Assembly: GCA_033398695.1 (NCBI GenBank)
Contig: CM065809.1
Location: forward strand, 177,248,501 to 177,312,500
DNA: 64,000 bases
Direction of reading: 5' to 3'
From: Orobanche coerulescens
Lineage: Eukaryota; Streptophyta; Magnoliopsida; Lamiales; Orobanchaceae
In this document: in pieces, positions 44,078 to 55,418 of the stretch
Numbering within the stretch: the first letter of the stretch is position 1
Layout: the number at the start of each line of letters is the position of its first letter
Notes under the pieces: model-generated
The model's database searches: none
Told to the model about the DNA's origin: nothing
The model's input: the letters and a program-made list of their open reading frames with translations, nothing else
Position numbers and translations under genes: made by a program

Positions 44078-45160
44078 CTAGACAATTTCCTGGCGTTCAA
44101 CTGGAATCGTTCGATTCCTCTCTCCCCCTAACGACGGGAAGTTTGTCTCATCAAAGTGACAATCTGCAAATTTTGCAGTAAACAGATCTCCTGTCAAAGG
44201 TTCCAAATAGCGGACAATTTTAGGCGATTCATAGCCAACATATATACCTAATCGTCTTTGCGGACCCATTTTAGTATGCTGTGGAGGCGTAATTGGCACA
44301 TATACCGCACAACCAAAAATGCGTAAGTGTGAAATATCATGCTCATATCCAGTTACCAACTGGTACGCACTAAACGGTTGATTGGCAGTGGGTCGAAAGC
44401 GAATAAGTATAGCCGCATGCAAAATTGCATAACCCCAGGCAGAAATCGGCAAGTTGGTGCGCAATACCAATGCTTGGGCGATAAGCTGTAACCGCTTAAT
44501 CATAGCCTCGGCAAGGCCATTCTGTGAATGAACGTGGGGGACGGGATGTTCAACATCAATCCCAATCGACATGCAATAGTCGTCAAACGACTTTGACGTA
44601 AACTCTCCAGCATTGTCCAATCTTAATGACGAGATTGGGAAGTCGGGGTGGTTAGCCCGTAACTTGATGATTTGTGCTAGGAGTTTAGCAAATGCAGCGT
44701 TTCTCGTGGATAGCAGAGCGACGTGTGACCATCGCGTCGATGCATCAACCAGAACCATAAAATATCTGAATGGTCCGCACTCTGACTGAATAGGTCCACA
44801 TTTGTCCCCTTGAATTCTTTGTAAGAAGCGAATGTTTTGTGTTGAGTCTTTAGCAAAGGACGGAGATGGTATCAACTTTGCTAGTGAACAGGCTTTACAA
44901 AACGATTTATGGGCATTAGAAATTGCCACGGAAGCCTCGGGATTTACGAGAGATGCACCGTCAACCTTATCGGGGCGTGCGATCTTTAGTCCCGGTGATA
45001 CGGTATCAAGCTCACTCACATCAATGCCGATATCGAGTGGTGCTTCCAATCGTTTTCTGGACTTGAAAAATGGATGACCATGTGAGTTTTTCAAAATGCG
45101 AATCATCATGTCGCGTCCAGGGTGACCGAGTCAGTCATGCCATAGTTGGTATGCTTCGGA
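44078..45160 (-). pseudogene. Copia 2 integrase
   Basis: The 343-residue frame (45109-44078) carries the catalytic triad with canonical spacing: Asp in QGDKCGPIQ (102), Asp in LRLDNAGEF (165) and Glu in QNGLAEAMI (201), a D-D-35-E arrangement. The zinc-binding Cys pair is FCKAC (71-74). The matching His pair lies upstream in WHD-stop-LGHPGRD, where a Trp codon became TGA (about 45142). The C-terminal GCAVYVPI and RLGIYVGYESP are typical of Copia integrases. Apart from the stop this domain is complete. Integrase inserts the cDNA into the genome. Confidence 0.9.
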
Positions 45161-45292
45161 ATCACACAGTTCGTGACTCACAGCATAGGATTCAACAACC
45201 CTTATTGTAGTCTAATATAAACCACTACTTAGACTCATAAGTTTTTCGAGAACGCGGCGTCTTCCGCATTCTACCAGAGTAACACACAAAAA

Positions 45293-45596
45293 TTATGTCC
45301 CATTCTCACAATGTGTATCAAGGTGATAACCATTGGCACGGATGTCCCTAAAACTTAGCAAGGTTCGGTTTGCTCTTGGGGCATAGAGAGCATTTGTGAC
45401 ATTAAGGTGCGTACCATTAGGTAGCAAGAAATGAGCAGGTCCCCTCCCTTGAATTACTTGGGAGGAACCAATCATTGTTGTCACTGAGGATATTTATGGC
45501 ACAATATCCTTGAATAATTGCCTATTCCGAAGAATAGTGTGGGTTGTTCCACTATCAGCAAGGCACTCAATTTCGCCACGAGACATCTACAATAAG
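45293..45596 (-). pseudogene. Copia 2 protease and pre-integrase region
   Basis: An ATG at 45596 opens ECLADSGTTHTILRN, the aspartic protease active site (D-S-G). A TAA at about 45496 interrupts it where a Gln codon is likely. The frame resumes with GRGPAHFLLPNGT and NRTLLSFRDIRANGYHLDTH, typical of the stretch joining protease and integrase. Two more in-frame stops (near 45293 and 45213) separate it from integrase, without frameshift. A TTATTGTAG just before the ATG resembles a 3' splice site. Confidence 0.8.
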
Positions 45597-46411
45597 ACAT
45601 GAAACTCGATTAGTCTTATGATTAGAGACATATCGAAAACTCATTAACATCGAGTTTGGGGAAATTCGACCAAGTTGGTTAGGATCAAAGTTAGCACAAT
45701 CGCTGGAAATAATTTCCGCGCAACTTGACCTTTGTTCACTAAAACAGCAATAACTTCTTCGTTAAAAAGGCTATGGACGAACGGTCAGTTGTTCTGAAAA
45801 CTAGACTTCCGTATCTTTATGTACATAGGTCTTGCACTTTCTGTATCATTAAACTAAGATCTCAGTGCTCGTTTCAATTTGCTATTTTGGTATTTCCCTA
45901 TTGTTGAGTGATAGAGCAAGGTTGAAGCCTTTTTCAAAGGCATTATTGTTGATACAATACTATGGAAATATGGCCATAGGAGCGTTTAAATACTTTAAAA
46001 CGCATCTTGGTGTTCGATTTATATCTCGGCTAATGATCCTTTCGGTAACTCCAACTTGGTAGACTTGCAGAGAAAGTAGGAATGTCGGTACAGCTAAGGT
46101 TGTTTAAAAACCACTGATTCCGTTTGAACTTTCAAAGCATAAACAAATACCAAGGAGGATGCGCCTAGTCTTGATCAAAAGTTTTGATGAAATCCTACCA
46201 ATGTATCAAATTTAACCAAGCAATTCATTTATTGAGCAATTGTTTTGTGATAAACCAAACATGCTTTCGAAGGGAAAATAAATTTCGTCTTTGCACAATC
46301 ACAGCAAATAAAAGAATTTTTATTCATCATGGCCAACTTTATTACATTCATGAAAATCCAAAGTAGTTCTCGGAAACTAGAAACAAGACAAAACATAACC
46401 AAAGCGTAAAA
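45597..46411 (-). other. Non-coding spacer between Copia gag and pol
   Basis: About 0.8 kb with stops in all minus-strand frames separates the gag stop (46412) from the protease start (45596). Much of it is conserved in Copia 1 (about 13990-14480), for example CATCCTCCTTGGTATTTG and GACATTCCTACTTTCTCTGC. The conservation shows that it belongs to the family and is not a late insertion. Confidence 0.75.
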
Positions 46412-47489
46412 CTAGTCAAAGTCGGCAACATCCATATGTTGGTCTTTGTCCGCAATGGTGAGAGGAGGGATCTGAGTCTGGATTTCAATATGGTTCACCT
46501 CCGTATTCTCATTATCTTCTTCCATGTAATTTGACTCTTGAGTCAAATATTGTTTATAGTGCTTGTAGTAAGCTTGGATGTTCTTTGGCGCTTTGCAATT
46601 GCGGTAAGTATGCTTCTTCGATCCGTAAGTATAGCAATTCCGGCCTTCCTTTGGAGTGGTTCCATTCCCGGTGGCAGGAGGCGGTCCACGTGGTTGGGTT
46701 CCACTGGGTCCCATGGCCGAGCCACCTTGCCTCTTCCACACATTGGAACGACGACCTCGTCTTTTCCCTCGCTTGCTCGAGTCATGCATCCGTGGTGCTT
46801 GCAAAAACTGAGTAGCGTTGCCTTTTCTATTTTGTCGTGGTGCTTTCTGTGGTAGCTTTGATTCACTTAGAATCGGCTTCGTACCAGCTGGGCGCGCATT
46901 TCTATTGACAATAATCTCATGGTGCCTTTCTTTTTTTCACGAGGTGGGAGATAAGGTCACTAAAGTTTTTAATTCTCCCTTCCTCATAGGCAACGCGCAG
47001 CTGATGAGCAATCACACTTGCTCTCACGGGAAACGTGTTAAGAGTCTTCTCGATCAAATCTTGATCAGACTTCTTGACACCACAAAAACCAAGATCAGCG
47101 CGAAGATCGAGGATAGCTTGATTATAGGCTTCCACATTCGCATAATCCAAAAATCGGATTTGCTCCCACTGAAGTTGTAATTCGGGGAAGCACTGATCAT
47201 GCACATTATTAAATCGTTGTTCGAGTGTATCCCATAGTTCTTTGGGGGTTTGCAAGTTCAAATAACACTTTTTCAACAACGGATGTATATGTCTACGCAA
47301 GTACATCAGTGCATTAGCCTTGGTTTCCTTGCTCGGTTCTTGAGCGGTAGACTCGTTAGAGGGAAAGATGGTGGTGGTAAATCTCTTACCGACGAACGCC
47401 AAGCGAACGTCTGAGACCCACCTATGGTACTCCTTATCAGCATGGTCAAGGATGTCGAACTCCGGATGAACATTGGAGCTTTGTGCCAT
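46412..47489 (-). pseudogene. Copia 2 gag
   Basis: The first frame (47489-46917, 190 residues) is a UBN2-type Copia gag with KANALMYLRRHIHPLL, TPKELWDTLEQRFN and LQWEQIRFLDYANVEAYN, ending in LVKKRKAP. After frame changes the C-terminal part (46804-46412) contains the basic SKRGKRRGRRSN and a zinc knuckle, CYTYGSKKHTYRNC, whose second Cys is replaced by Tyr. The protein stops shortly after in an acidic tail. Gag packages the RNA; the lost Cys and the frame breaks make this copy defective. The ATG is 15-20 codons inside a leader free of other strong starts. Confidence 0.85.
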
Positions 47490-48424
47490 CTACAAGATAT
47501 AAACAAGAGGAAGTTAGTCTTGTTGGATTTTCAGTGACAATGTAAACGGTCACAATCGATGCTTTTAAAAGCGTGTAACATAACCGTTACTCGATTTACT
47601 TCCCTTAATTGTTGTTTAGTAAAGTCGACAAAAAAAAAACGGCGATATCAGATCGCACCTAGATACTAGTGTATGCAACAACCACCAGTATCGACTTTTC
47701 AACAATTCCGTGACTCCCCCAGGACCGTCACACAGTTTTCTTCGACACGCAGAGATACCGACTTCTCTCGCGGTCTCATCCACCGCAAAGTAGCGTGGGA
47801 GATAAAGAACCCAAAACCCGTGTCCCCAAAAGAAAAATTCCCAAAAAGGAGAGAATTGAAAAGGGACAAGTCAGATAGTTACCTCGATTATAAAATTAGG
47901 CACGTGCTGAATCTGTGGTGTGCTTCGATCTACCGGTTGGTACTCGATGCGACGACGTGAAACTAGAGGCGCAATTTTGGCGGCTTCCGAAGATAAGTTG
48001 ATGTTCGGGTTTTGATCCGAGAGTCAGAACCGGGTCGGACTTGGCCGGATCGAGGCAGCGGTGGCCCAGTCTTGGCGGCGTCGGGCGCGTAGCGGCAAGC
48101 GGTGGCGGTGGCCCAGGCGGCTTTGGGCGGCGTGTCTTGGCGCTCTGGCGGCGGCCCAGCGATGCGGCGGCGGCGGTTGCAGCAGGTGACATCGGGCAGC
48201 GGCGCGGCAGCCAGCTGTGCGGTAGCGGCGGCAGCAGTGTTACAGTCTTTGGCGCGTGGCCCAGGCCAGCGGTGGCAATCAAGCGGCCGGGCAAAGACGG
48301 CGGTGTGCGGTAGCAACGGCGGTGTCGGAGGCGGGCGGCGGCAAGGCTGGCGACGGCGATGGCTTGGGGCGGCGGTGCTCGGCCGATTTTTTTTTTCTTT
48401 CGTTCGAGCTACGTGCTGATAACG
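47490..48424 (-). other. Copia 2 5' leader with primer-binding region
   Basis: CGTTATCAGCACGTAGC (48424-48408) follows the 5' LTR on the minus strand, the same as in Copia 1, and is the likely tRNA primer site. A GC-rich block (48000-48400) and TCTTTATCTCCCACGCTACT (about 47800) match the leader of Copia 1. Open frames in the GC-rich block are not called as genes. Confidence 0.7.
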
Positions 48425-48656
48425 TGTTTGAGGAGAAAAGTAAAGACATCAAATCAATTGTATTGATAACAATGAATAGAGGGGCCTTTATATAGGCATT
48501 ACAAAGAGAGTCTTTCCATACATAGGATTCCTAGTTAATGTAAGACATCTAACAAGATCCAACTACTTAGGGAAGAGTCCAGAACCTTCCATAACTCTTA
48601 TCCCCCTACAACTAGTATTAGGTAAGACACCAATACGGGAAGGATTCCCCGGAACA
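48425..48656 (-). repeat. Copia 2 5' LTR
   Basis: The 232-bp LTR is nearly identical to 31829-32060; differences are a handful of substitutions. TGTTCCGGGG begins at 48656 on the minus strand. Confidence 0.95.
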
Positions 48657-49239
48657 AAAACAATATTATACATGAAATGATTATATTATCCTTACAATCA
48701 AAACCCTAATTTTACACCTTTCATCCCCACCCCCAAACTGCAGCCACGGCCACACTGCCGGCCGTATATCTAAGACAGCCCACCGCTATCAATCGATACT
48801 ACCTCTACTTGCATCAAGACCGTCGTAATAAGTTCTAAAACAATTACGTTACCCAATTTTTCGAAAAATCACTTCTGATTTTTTTTAAAAAATGTATATT
48901 TCGCTAAAGAAGTCGGATAAAACTTTAAGAAAATATTTTGGAAAAAAGGCAGCTTTTGGAAATTATTTCCGAAAGGAAAGGAGAATTTCGAAAAAGAAAA
49001 GCGAAATCCGTCTCAAAACAAAAAAATCCACATTTGTTCCAAAACACACAAAAAAAAATATATGTTTCGGAAAAATAAATTTCAGAAATTTTGAAATCTA
49101 TTGGCATATCAACACTCAAATCAACAAGCACAATAGAATAGACAAGAAACATCTGAAACCCGCACCTAAACATTTCAGCGGACATTACGAAGGCAAAAAC
49201 TTGTCCATCTCGACCAATTGGAAAAATAACAACGATTAA
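48657..49239. other. Unassigned non-coding region
   Basis: An A-rich open frame of 115 codons (48892-49239) is lysine/phenylalanine-rich low-complexity sequence with a matching opposite-strand frame. I do not regard it as a gene. It may be the downstream part of the LTR remnant that follows. Confidence 0.4.
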
Positions 49240-50174
49240 ACCGCAGAACAAGGAATATTGTAGACTACATTTACACCATGACGAATACACCATCATCTAG
49301 ATTAAATCAGACTTCGAGAGATAAAATCAAACGAAACCCCAAATTCCCAATACTAGAATTCTAAAAGATTGACTTTATTTGAAGGAAGAGAGTGGACTAA
49401 TTAGATGATATGATTGCGTTAAGATCTTAAAAATAGACCTCCAAACTATAACTGCCGGAACCCACTCGAAAATCGCATCAAGAATTTGCTCCCGTCGTAA
49501 AAATGAAGAGGTATATGTGAAATTACAAAAATCTGAACACTGGCATGTTTTTTTACCCGAAGGGTATTACGGCCGTGACATAAAGGATTTATGGCTGTAA
49601 CTCAAAGTATTACGACTGTAACATGCAAATCATACAGCTACTGGAGCTCACTGCCTCAAATTACTCGGATTTATGATTGTAACCATGAATTTACGTCTGT
49701 AAGGTAGAAGACGCTACAGCCATAACAAATAAAGCATTACAGCCGTAATTATGTTGTTGGACAGTCGGTTCAGTAGTCCAAAACATCCATAACGACATAT
49801 GAAGTGTGCAAAATACAAAAAGTGACGAAGTGCTCGCGTACGCATTCCACTTATGGACCTAAGCGCTATCGTCTCACATAAAAAAGACAACTTACGAGTC
49901 ACGAACGGTCCGAATGACAAAATATGACAAACGATAAGAAAAGTAGAAAGGCCGAATATCTCCGAAATAACAATATGTCAATAAGAACCAACAAAACGAC
50001 ATAGCGCTTACACAAATACGCAAGTCACAAACTTAAGTGCTATTATTTTAAACGATAACAATAACACTAAGCATGCTTTGCAATATAATTCCTCATAAAA
50101 TGATAATTAGCAAAATAACGAAATAGTACACAACTCATGAAGAAAAAGAGAAAGCAAAGTGGCGAATAATTACA
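49240..50174 (-). mobile_element. Tekay-like Gypsy LTR fragment
   Basis: On the minus strand the fragment begins TGTAATTATTCGCC at 50174, the LTR start of this superfamily. It carries about seven degenerate TTACGGCCGTAA palindromes between 49568 and 49748, the same motif as the solo LTR at 17775, and then a T-rich transcribed-region-like section. The other end was not located. Confidence 0.5.
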
Positions 50175-50187
50175 ATATCATGTGCTT

Positions 50188-50240
50188 CAAGCGGCAGTGT
50201 GGGAGGTCTGATCTCGGTGGGAACCTGCAGTTGGATTATG
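50188..50240 (+). repeat. SINE body fragment
   Basis: CAAGCGGCAGTGTGGGAG matches the SINE at 24923. It continues as GGTCTGATCTCGGTGGGAAC, which matches the SINE at about 10878. It therefore bridges the two SINEs as one family. No tRNA head or target duplication is visible here. Confidence 0.6.
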
Positions 50241-50336
50241 GAGACCCGACATGCCTATCTATCGGGGTCCAGCATGTTTCTCATCCGTTTAGCCCGCCTA
50301 AATCCGTGATTAAAGGCCTAATAGAGTTTTTCTTTT

Positions 50337-51640
50337 CCTATAAATTCAAAGGCCCAATAGGCCCACTGAAGCCTTTTTCTCTCCCGCATTCCACCCAATT
50401 CCCAACCCAATTCAATCCCTCCCAACCCAACTCGGCAACAAACCCTCCCTCCCACAATCACATCAATAGCCTGCTCTCTCCCACTCAACACTCTCATTCT
50501 CTCCCAAGTTGTCCCAAGTCGGCTGGATTCTCTCCCAACGACTGGATTCTCAAGACTCACAACGGCTGTATTCTCTCCCAACGGTCGACTTCCTCTTCTC
50601 AACGGTCGACTTCCTCTTCTCCTCATTGATAAATACTGAGTTTCTTTCTTCCTCAATCACAAATATTCTTCTAATCCTCTGAGTTCGATTTATCTGAATT
50701 CGTTTTTTATATTTTGGTGGTTTATTTCACTACAATGAAAGAATCAAAACCTTGTAATAGTTCATCTTCAAAATCAATTTATTCAAAAAAAAGTTTGTAA
50801 GGCTACTGTTGACGTTCCAATCCAAAATTTTGGCTTCATGTTCGGTAATAGTGCATCAGAGGAACCCACTAATATTTCTGATGATGATGATACTGCTGAA
50901 CCTAGTGAAGCGCCTTTAGAATCGGGCAGAAAAAGAAAACTTACTAGTAAAGTTTGGAAGTTGTTTGACAAAGATTTGAGAAGCAAATTGCAAAATGTCG
51001 TTTATGTGGGCTGATTTTAATCACAGAAATGGCGCTGGCATAGGTACACTGTCATGCCATTTTGCTAAACATCCAGGATGGGATGAAGATGGTGGCGATG
51101 GATTGACTCAACAGCATTTGCAAAGGTCATCAGCTGGTCAAGTCGACAATTGGCGATACAATCACAAGCGGGCTAGGGAAGGCACTGCAAGGTATGTGGT
51201 CTAAAAAGAGCTCCCTTTTTATTTTGCGGAAGACATTGTTTATGAAAATTATGTGCAAACTGCTTTACAACCACAATGGAAAAGAATTCCGCGTAGTACT
51301 CTTTACAATGATGGCATGCGTTTATTTAAAGAAGATTGTGGAATTTTAAAAGCTGTTTTTGATTCTTTGTCTTGCAAGTTTTCATTTACTTCTGATTTGT
51401 GGACTGGTAGGTGTAATCTTAGTTATATGTGTCACTGCTCATTGGGTTGATGATGATTGGATTATGCAAAAACGTATTATTGACTTTGTTGAACTACCAC
51501 ATCCACAAACGGATAAAGAGATTCAAAGTCAAATGCTTAGAACTCTTTCAAATTGGAATTTAAAAGAGAAGTATTTGTCATTTGCCTTTGACAATGCAAG
51601 TAAAAATGTGGCTGATGTACGCTTGCTGAAAAGATCTGGC
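50337..51640 (+). pseudogene. hAT transposase gene, truncated and broken
   Basis: A TATA box, CTATAAATTC, at 50338 is followed by a C-rich leader and fragments of an hAT transposase in shifting frames. KRKLTSKVWKLFDKDLRSK is a BED-finger-like start whose Cys residues are lost. GIGTLSCHFAKHPGW follows, then FTSDLWTGRCNLSYMC and AHWVDDDWIMQKRIIDFVEL, then YLSFAFDNASKN with the family's conserved Asp-Asn. Stops occur near 51010 and 51202. Homology ends at about 51640, where Gypsy gag sequence on the other strand begins, so the C-terminal dimerisation domain is missing. Confidence 0.8.
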
Positions 51641-52815
51641 GCTCGATGTCCCCTTTTGGTCGATTTGTCCTCTGTCTCGTCCGCGACCAAAATTTTGGGG
51701 CAGCTAAACACTCTGCTGCGTCTGTTGAATACTTGCTTCCTTCTGAGCTGGCTGTGACATACGGGCTCTAAAAGATTTTGCAACTTCTTCACAGAACACC
51801 GCATGATGTCCCTCTCGACCACAATCAAAACAAGTCACGGCAGGAAGGGGGCAATTTCGCCGATAGTGTCCCATCTGACTACAGTTAAAGCACTTCCTTG
51901 TCACATCTGTCGTGACTGATACTGCTCCGAAGTTCTTTTCGCTCTTTGATGGGTGCGGAGGTTTCTTGAACGAATGAAAGGATGACTGCTCTTGTGCTCT
52001 GTGAAAATACCAGAGACTTTCTGCTTCTTGGATTCTACAAACTTCTCCATCGCTGCTTCTTTGATTTCATACGCCAATGTTTTATCCTGATATTGACGGA
52101 GACTGGTACATTACCGGACATGTACCTCTTAATCTATGGTTTCATTCTCATATCAAAATGGATCATCATTTCTGCATCTGTTCTGACCAGATGTCGACAA
52201 ATGCCAGCTGCTGGTTAAACGTCTTAATCGCCTGAGATACTGGCACATCCGAAGGCTGCGCGGAGAAAAACTCCCGATCTTTGGCTTCCCTCACCGTACG
52301 AGGGCAGTACTGAGCTTCCATCATCAATTTAAATTCTCCCCAGTCGTCATCATGATCTACAGGCCGGATGGCTTCCCACCACTCGGACGCTTCCCCTATC
52401 AGAAAGTACTGAGCAATAGAGGCTCTCCGGTCATCTGGGCAATTAATCCCTTCGAATATTTTCTCCAGATCCCTAAGCCAGTGATCCCACGTCGGCGTCT
52501 CTGAGAAACCATCAAACTTGGGTGGTTGCATCTTCGCCACCTCTTGCAGCCATCGGTCACCTCGATTTCCCATGTCTGGGATACCTTGTTGTCTATCTCC
52601 GTGTTGTAATCCTACTGCCACTTGTATTCGGTCCAAGACCTAGGCACACTGAGTCATCTGGTTAACCACCTGACGAAGGATTTCAGGAACAGCAGGTTTT
52701 GGTTCATTGTTAATAGATCTTTGTGTCTGGCCTGATTAGAAGGTGAAGCTTCTCTTTCAGCATTTCTTCGTCCGCGTCCGCGACCGCGACCACATCTACG
52801 TCTACCACTCGACAT
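51640..52815 (-). pseudogene. Gypsy (Tekay-like) gag, element A
   Basis: The minus-strand ATG at 52815 opens SSGRRRCGRGRGRGRR. The next frame (52636-52166) has the retrotransposon gag core: PPKFDGFSETPTWDHWLRDL, SEWWEAIRPVDHDDDWGEFK and AKDREFFSAQPSDVPVSQ-like text. A third frame (51904-51704) holds two zinc knuckles, CFNCSQMGHYRRNC and CFDCGREGHHAVFC, both with complete C-C-H-C sets. Frameshifts near 52640 and between 52166 and 51904 break the protein. The element is cut off at about 51640, before pol. Confidence 0.85.
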
Positions 52816-53027
52816 ACTGTAAGCATAAATACTCAATATACAGAAAACAATATCGTTCTAATGTTCAAGTATAAAGAGGTATAACATGTAAATGACGAGA
52901 TAGAGTTTAGGAACTTACAACCACTGTTCGCACGAAGACGTAGGCAGTACAATGATGTTATTCACGGCCGGTTACCTCAAAAGACATATATGACCCCTAT
53001 TTTAACCCAATGGCCAAGATATCCATA

Positions 53028-53045
53028 ATCTTATCTCTGATACCA
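53028..53045 (-). other. Primer-binding site of Gypsy element A
   Basis: TGGTATCAGAGATAAG on the minus strand, 5 bp after the LTR end, is the initiator-Met tRNA type of site used by chromoviruses. Confidence 0.85.
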
Positions 53046-53050
53046 TATTC

Positions 53051-55418
53051 TGTAACCCCCCCGATATATTCAGGAATATTACAGCGCCGTAAATCCTTTA
53101 CATAAGAATTTACAAGGCGGAAGAAACGAAAAGACAATAACAGATACCAACATATGAAAGTAACTGAAATAAAATACAGCAGTTCTGGGCCAATACCGAA
53201 AATACAAATATCCAAATGAAGAATATTAATACATCACCAAATCCAATCATCACAAACGACGACGTACTCGAGTACTTATTAAAAGTAACACAGACAACAG
53301 ACAATTAAACCCGACTGAAACATCATTCTGCACCCTCGTCGTCATGCAGCCTCAGTGGTTGTTTCCCTACTCTCCTGGATCCTGAACATAAACAAATGTT
53401 TACCCCCGAAGGGGTTAGCACAACGATGCTAGTACAAGTACCACAACATATTTATTCAACATCTCACGAAGAATAATAACAACATAAATGACAAAGTATC
53501 AACGAGTCTCCTCCTACGAGAAACTCATAAATAACATACACAAATGATAATCACGACATGATATCACAACATACACATGGTGATTCCGATGATATAGCGT
53601 TCTCTGCCTAGAACCCACGATGATCCCATCAGACCAACCCGTGGTGGAAAAATCTGTCCGATGATCCAGCACACGCTAGCATAGATCCCCCGACGATCCC
53701 ATTGGACCAACACGAGGTGAACATACAACAACGACATATATGCACAACAATGTGTATAACATCAATACATAGAACAATTAAAGTACTTGCCTCGATTCGA
53801 TGACAAGAATAACACTTGACGAATATCAATACACTCGAAAGTCGCCCCTTCGATCAATCACGTTGCAAAGCTTGAACCTTAAACAAAAGAAATAATATAG
53901 AATTCATATCACATCGTACGAACATCTAACAATCCAAATTACGGTCGAAAGTTCATAAAATGTATCCTGTCTGGTCTGCGTAATGTACGTTACATATCCA
54001 ACGTAGCGTACGTTTAGCCTGCTTGATAGCGTACGTAAACTACGAAGTCTAGCGTATGCTAATCATACATTGAGAGTTCCTCTATGAACAGTCGACTGAC
54101 TCGTATGATGATATAACGTATGTTACGTACTAAACGTAGCATACGTTAATTCTGCCTGTTAGTGTACGTAAGTTACAGGGCCTAGCGTATGCTAAACACA
54201 TATGACAGTTTCTCACTGAACAGACGACTGTTTCGATTGATGATGAAGCGTACGAAATCCTCAGTGATTAATGTATGTTACCCTTCTACATATAATGCCA
54301 TAAAATTATGAATGATCTTACGGATTCAAACATCTTCGAATTCAAGGATATGTATATCATCACACACTTATATTCAATCTCGATTACCATTCTCATATGA
54401 AGTCGGGTGATCTAAGGTTGATGCGCTTGTTTCCAATATCATCATTACATTCAAACTTTATCTTAAAGATGAACTAACCAATCCAAATTATAAGAAAGGA
54501 TACAACTTTTGATGATTCTTTCTTAAGTCCATTTATCAAAAGTGGCATCAACACTAAGTCTACGATCAATATGACGATAACATTCGATACGGATTATCAA
54601 TCTCAGAACACTATTCTCATCATTTGACATAACAAGATTCCAACTATGATGTTCCCAACAATGATAACTCAATCATAATCATCCCAACTTCCAAACATGA
54701 TAGTATTTGGTTGCATAAGTCATCTATGTGATCTACTATTCTCGGTAGTATGATCATAACATCCTTAAGAACATGAATCCAAGGTTGGGGATAGCATAAC
54801 ATACCTTAATATGAAGAAAACACCGAAACAAATAGGTAGAGTCCAACTCCGGTTTCTTGTGTGCCAATCCAATATGTTTCTTCACTTCAATGATCAAGCA
54901 TAAGTGATATCCATTCTTCAAAGATCGAGTATAGATGGCCTATGGATGTTTATGAAGGAGGGGAGGCTCTCTAGACATCAAAGAAATGAAGGACAAGTGA
55001 AGAAAACGTAAACAAAATAAAATGTTTCTGTCTTTACGTACTTAGCCTTCAACGCATAACGTACGTTAGATTTTTAGCGTACGCTACCCTGATGTCCTTA
55101 GCGTACGCTAACGAGCGTTGACTCCAAAACTGTCCAGGTTTACCCGCGGGAATCTTATCCGGACCCATTGATTGGCTGGCGCATGTGCCAGCTGCCCTGC
55201 TGCATTATTGGCTGTCTTATGTACGTACGCTATCTTTCGTAGCGTACGCTATACTTGTCAATATAACATACGTTAAGCTTTCCTCTTAACGTACGTTAAC
55301 ACGTATTTGCATGAAAAATTTATGTGATGGTATTATCATGCACATGGATACGTATATGAGAAAGATCATACTTCGATTATTGATATCACAAATTCGAATA
55401 ATACAAGGTTCAATTACA
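53051..55418 (-). repeat. Gypsy element A 5' LTR
   Basis: On the minus strand the LTR starts TGTAATTGAACC (55418) and ends GGGGGGTTACA (53051), 2368 bp, directly followed by the primer site. Palindromic TAGCGTACGCTA/AACGTACGTT motifs cluster at about 55040-55310 near the expected promoter. A second cluster lies at about 53975-54250 in a 132-bp tandem duplication. The right flank GATGA has no partner because the other end of the element is lost. Confidence 0.75.

Larger units (their letters stand above)
31829..48656 (-). mobile_element. Copia-type LTR retrotransposon 2 (younger, split)
   Basis: The LTRs are at 48425-48656 (5' on the minus strand) and 31829-32060 (3'), differing at only a handful of sites. 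The flanks are AAAAT on the left and AAAAC on the right, a target duplication with one mismatch. On the minus strand the order is leader, gag, non-coding spacer, protease, integrase, linker, reverse transcriptase, RNase H. Protease-integrase-RT order defines Copia. An 8.35 kb Gypsy element interrupts RT and is bordered by a 1.1 kb duplication of the linker and RT (33309-34405 and 42799-43939). It is the same family as Copia 1. Confidence 0.9.

Noticed and set aside
47896..48419. GC-rich open frames of 90-132 codons on both strands
   Set aside because: They fall in the 5' leader of Copia 2 between the primer-binding region and gag, and are alanine/glycine/proline-rich in every frame.
48892..49296. 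115- and 123-codon frames on opposite strands
   Set aside because: The sequence is A-rich low complexity giving Lys/Phe-rich frames on both strands, with no domain and no start context.
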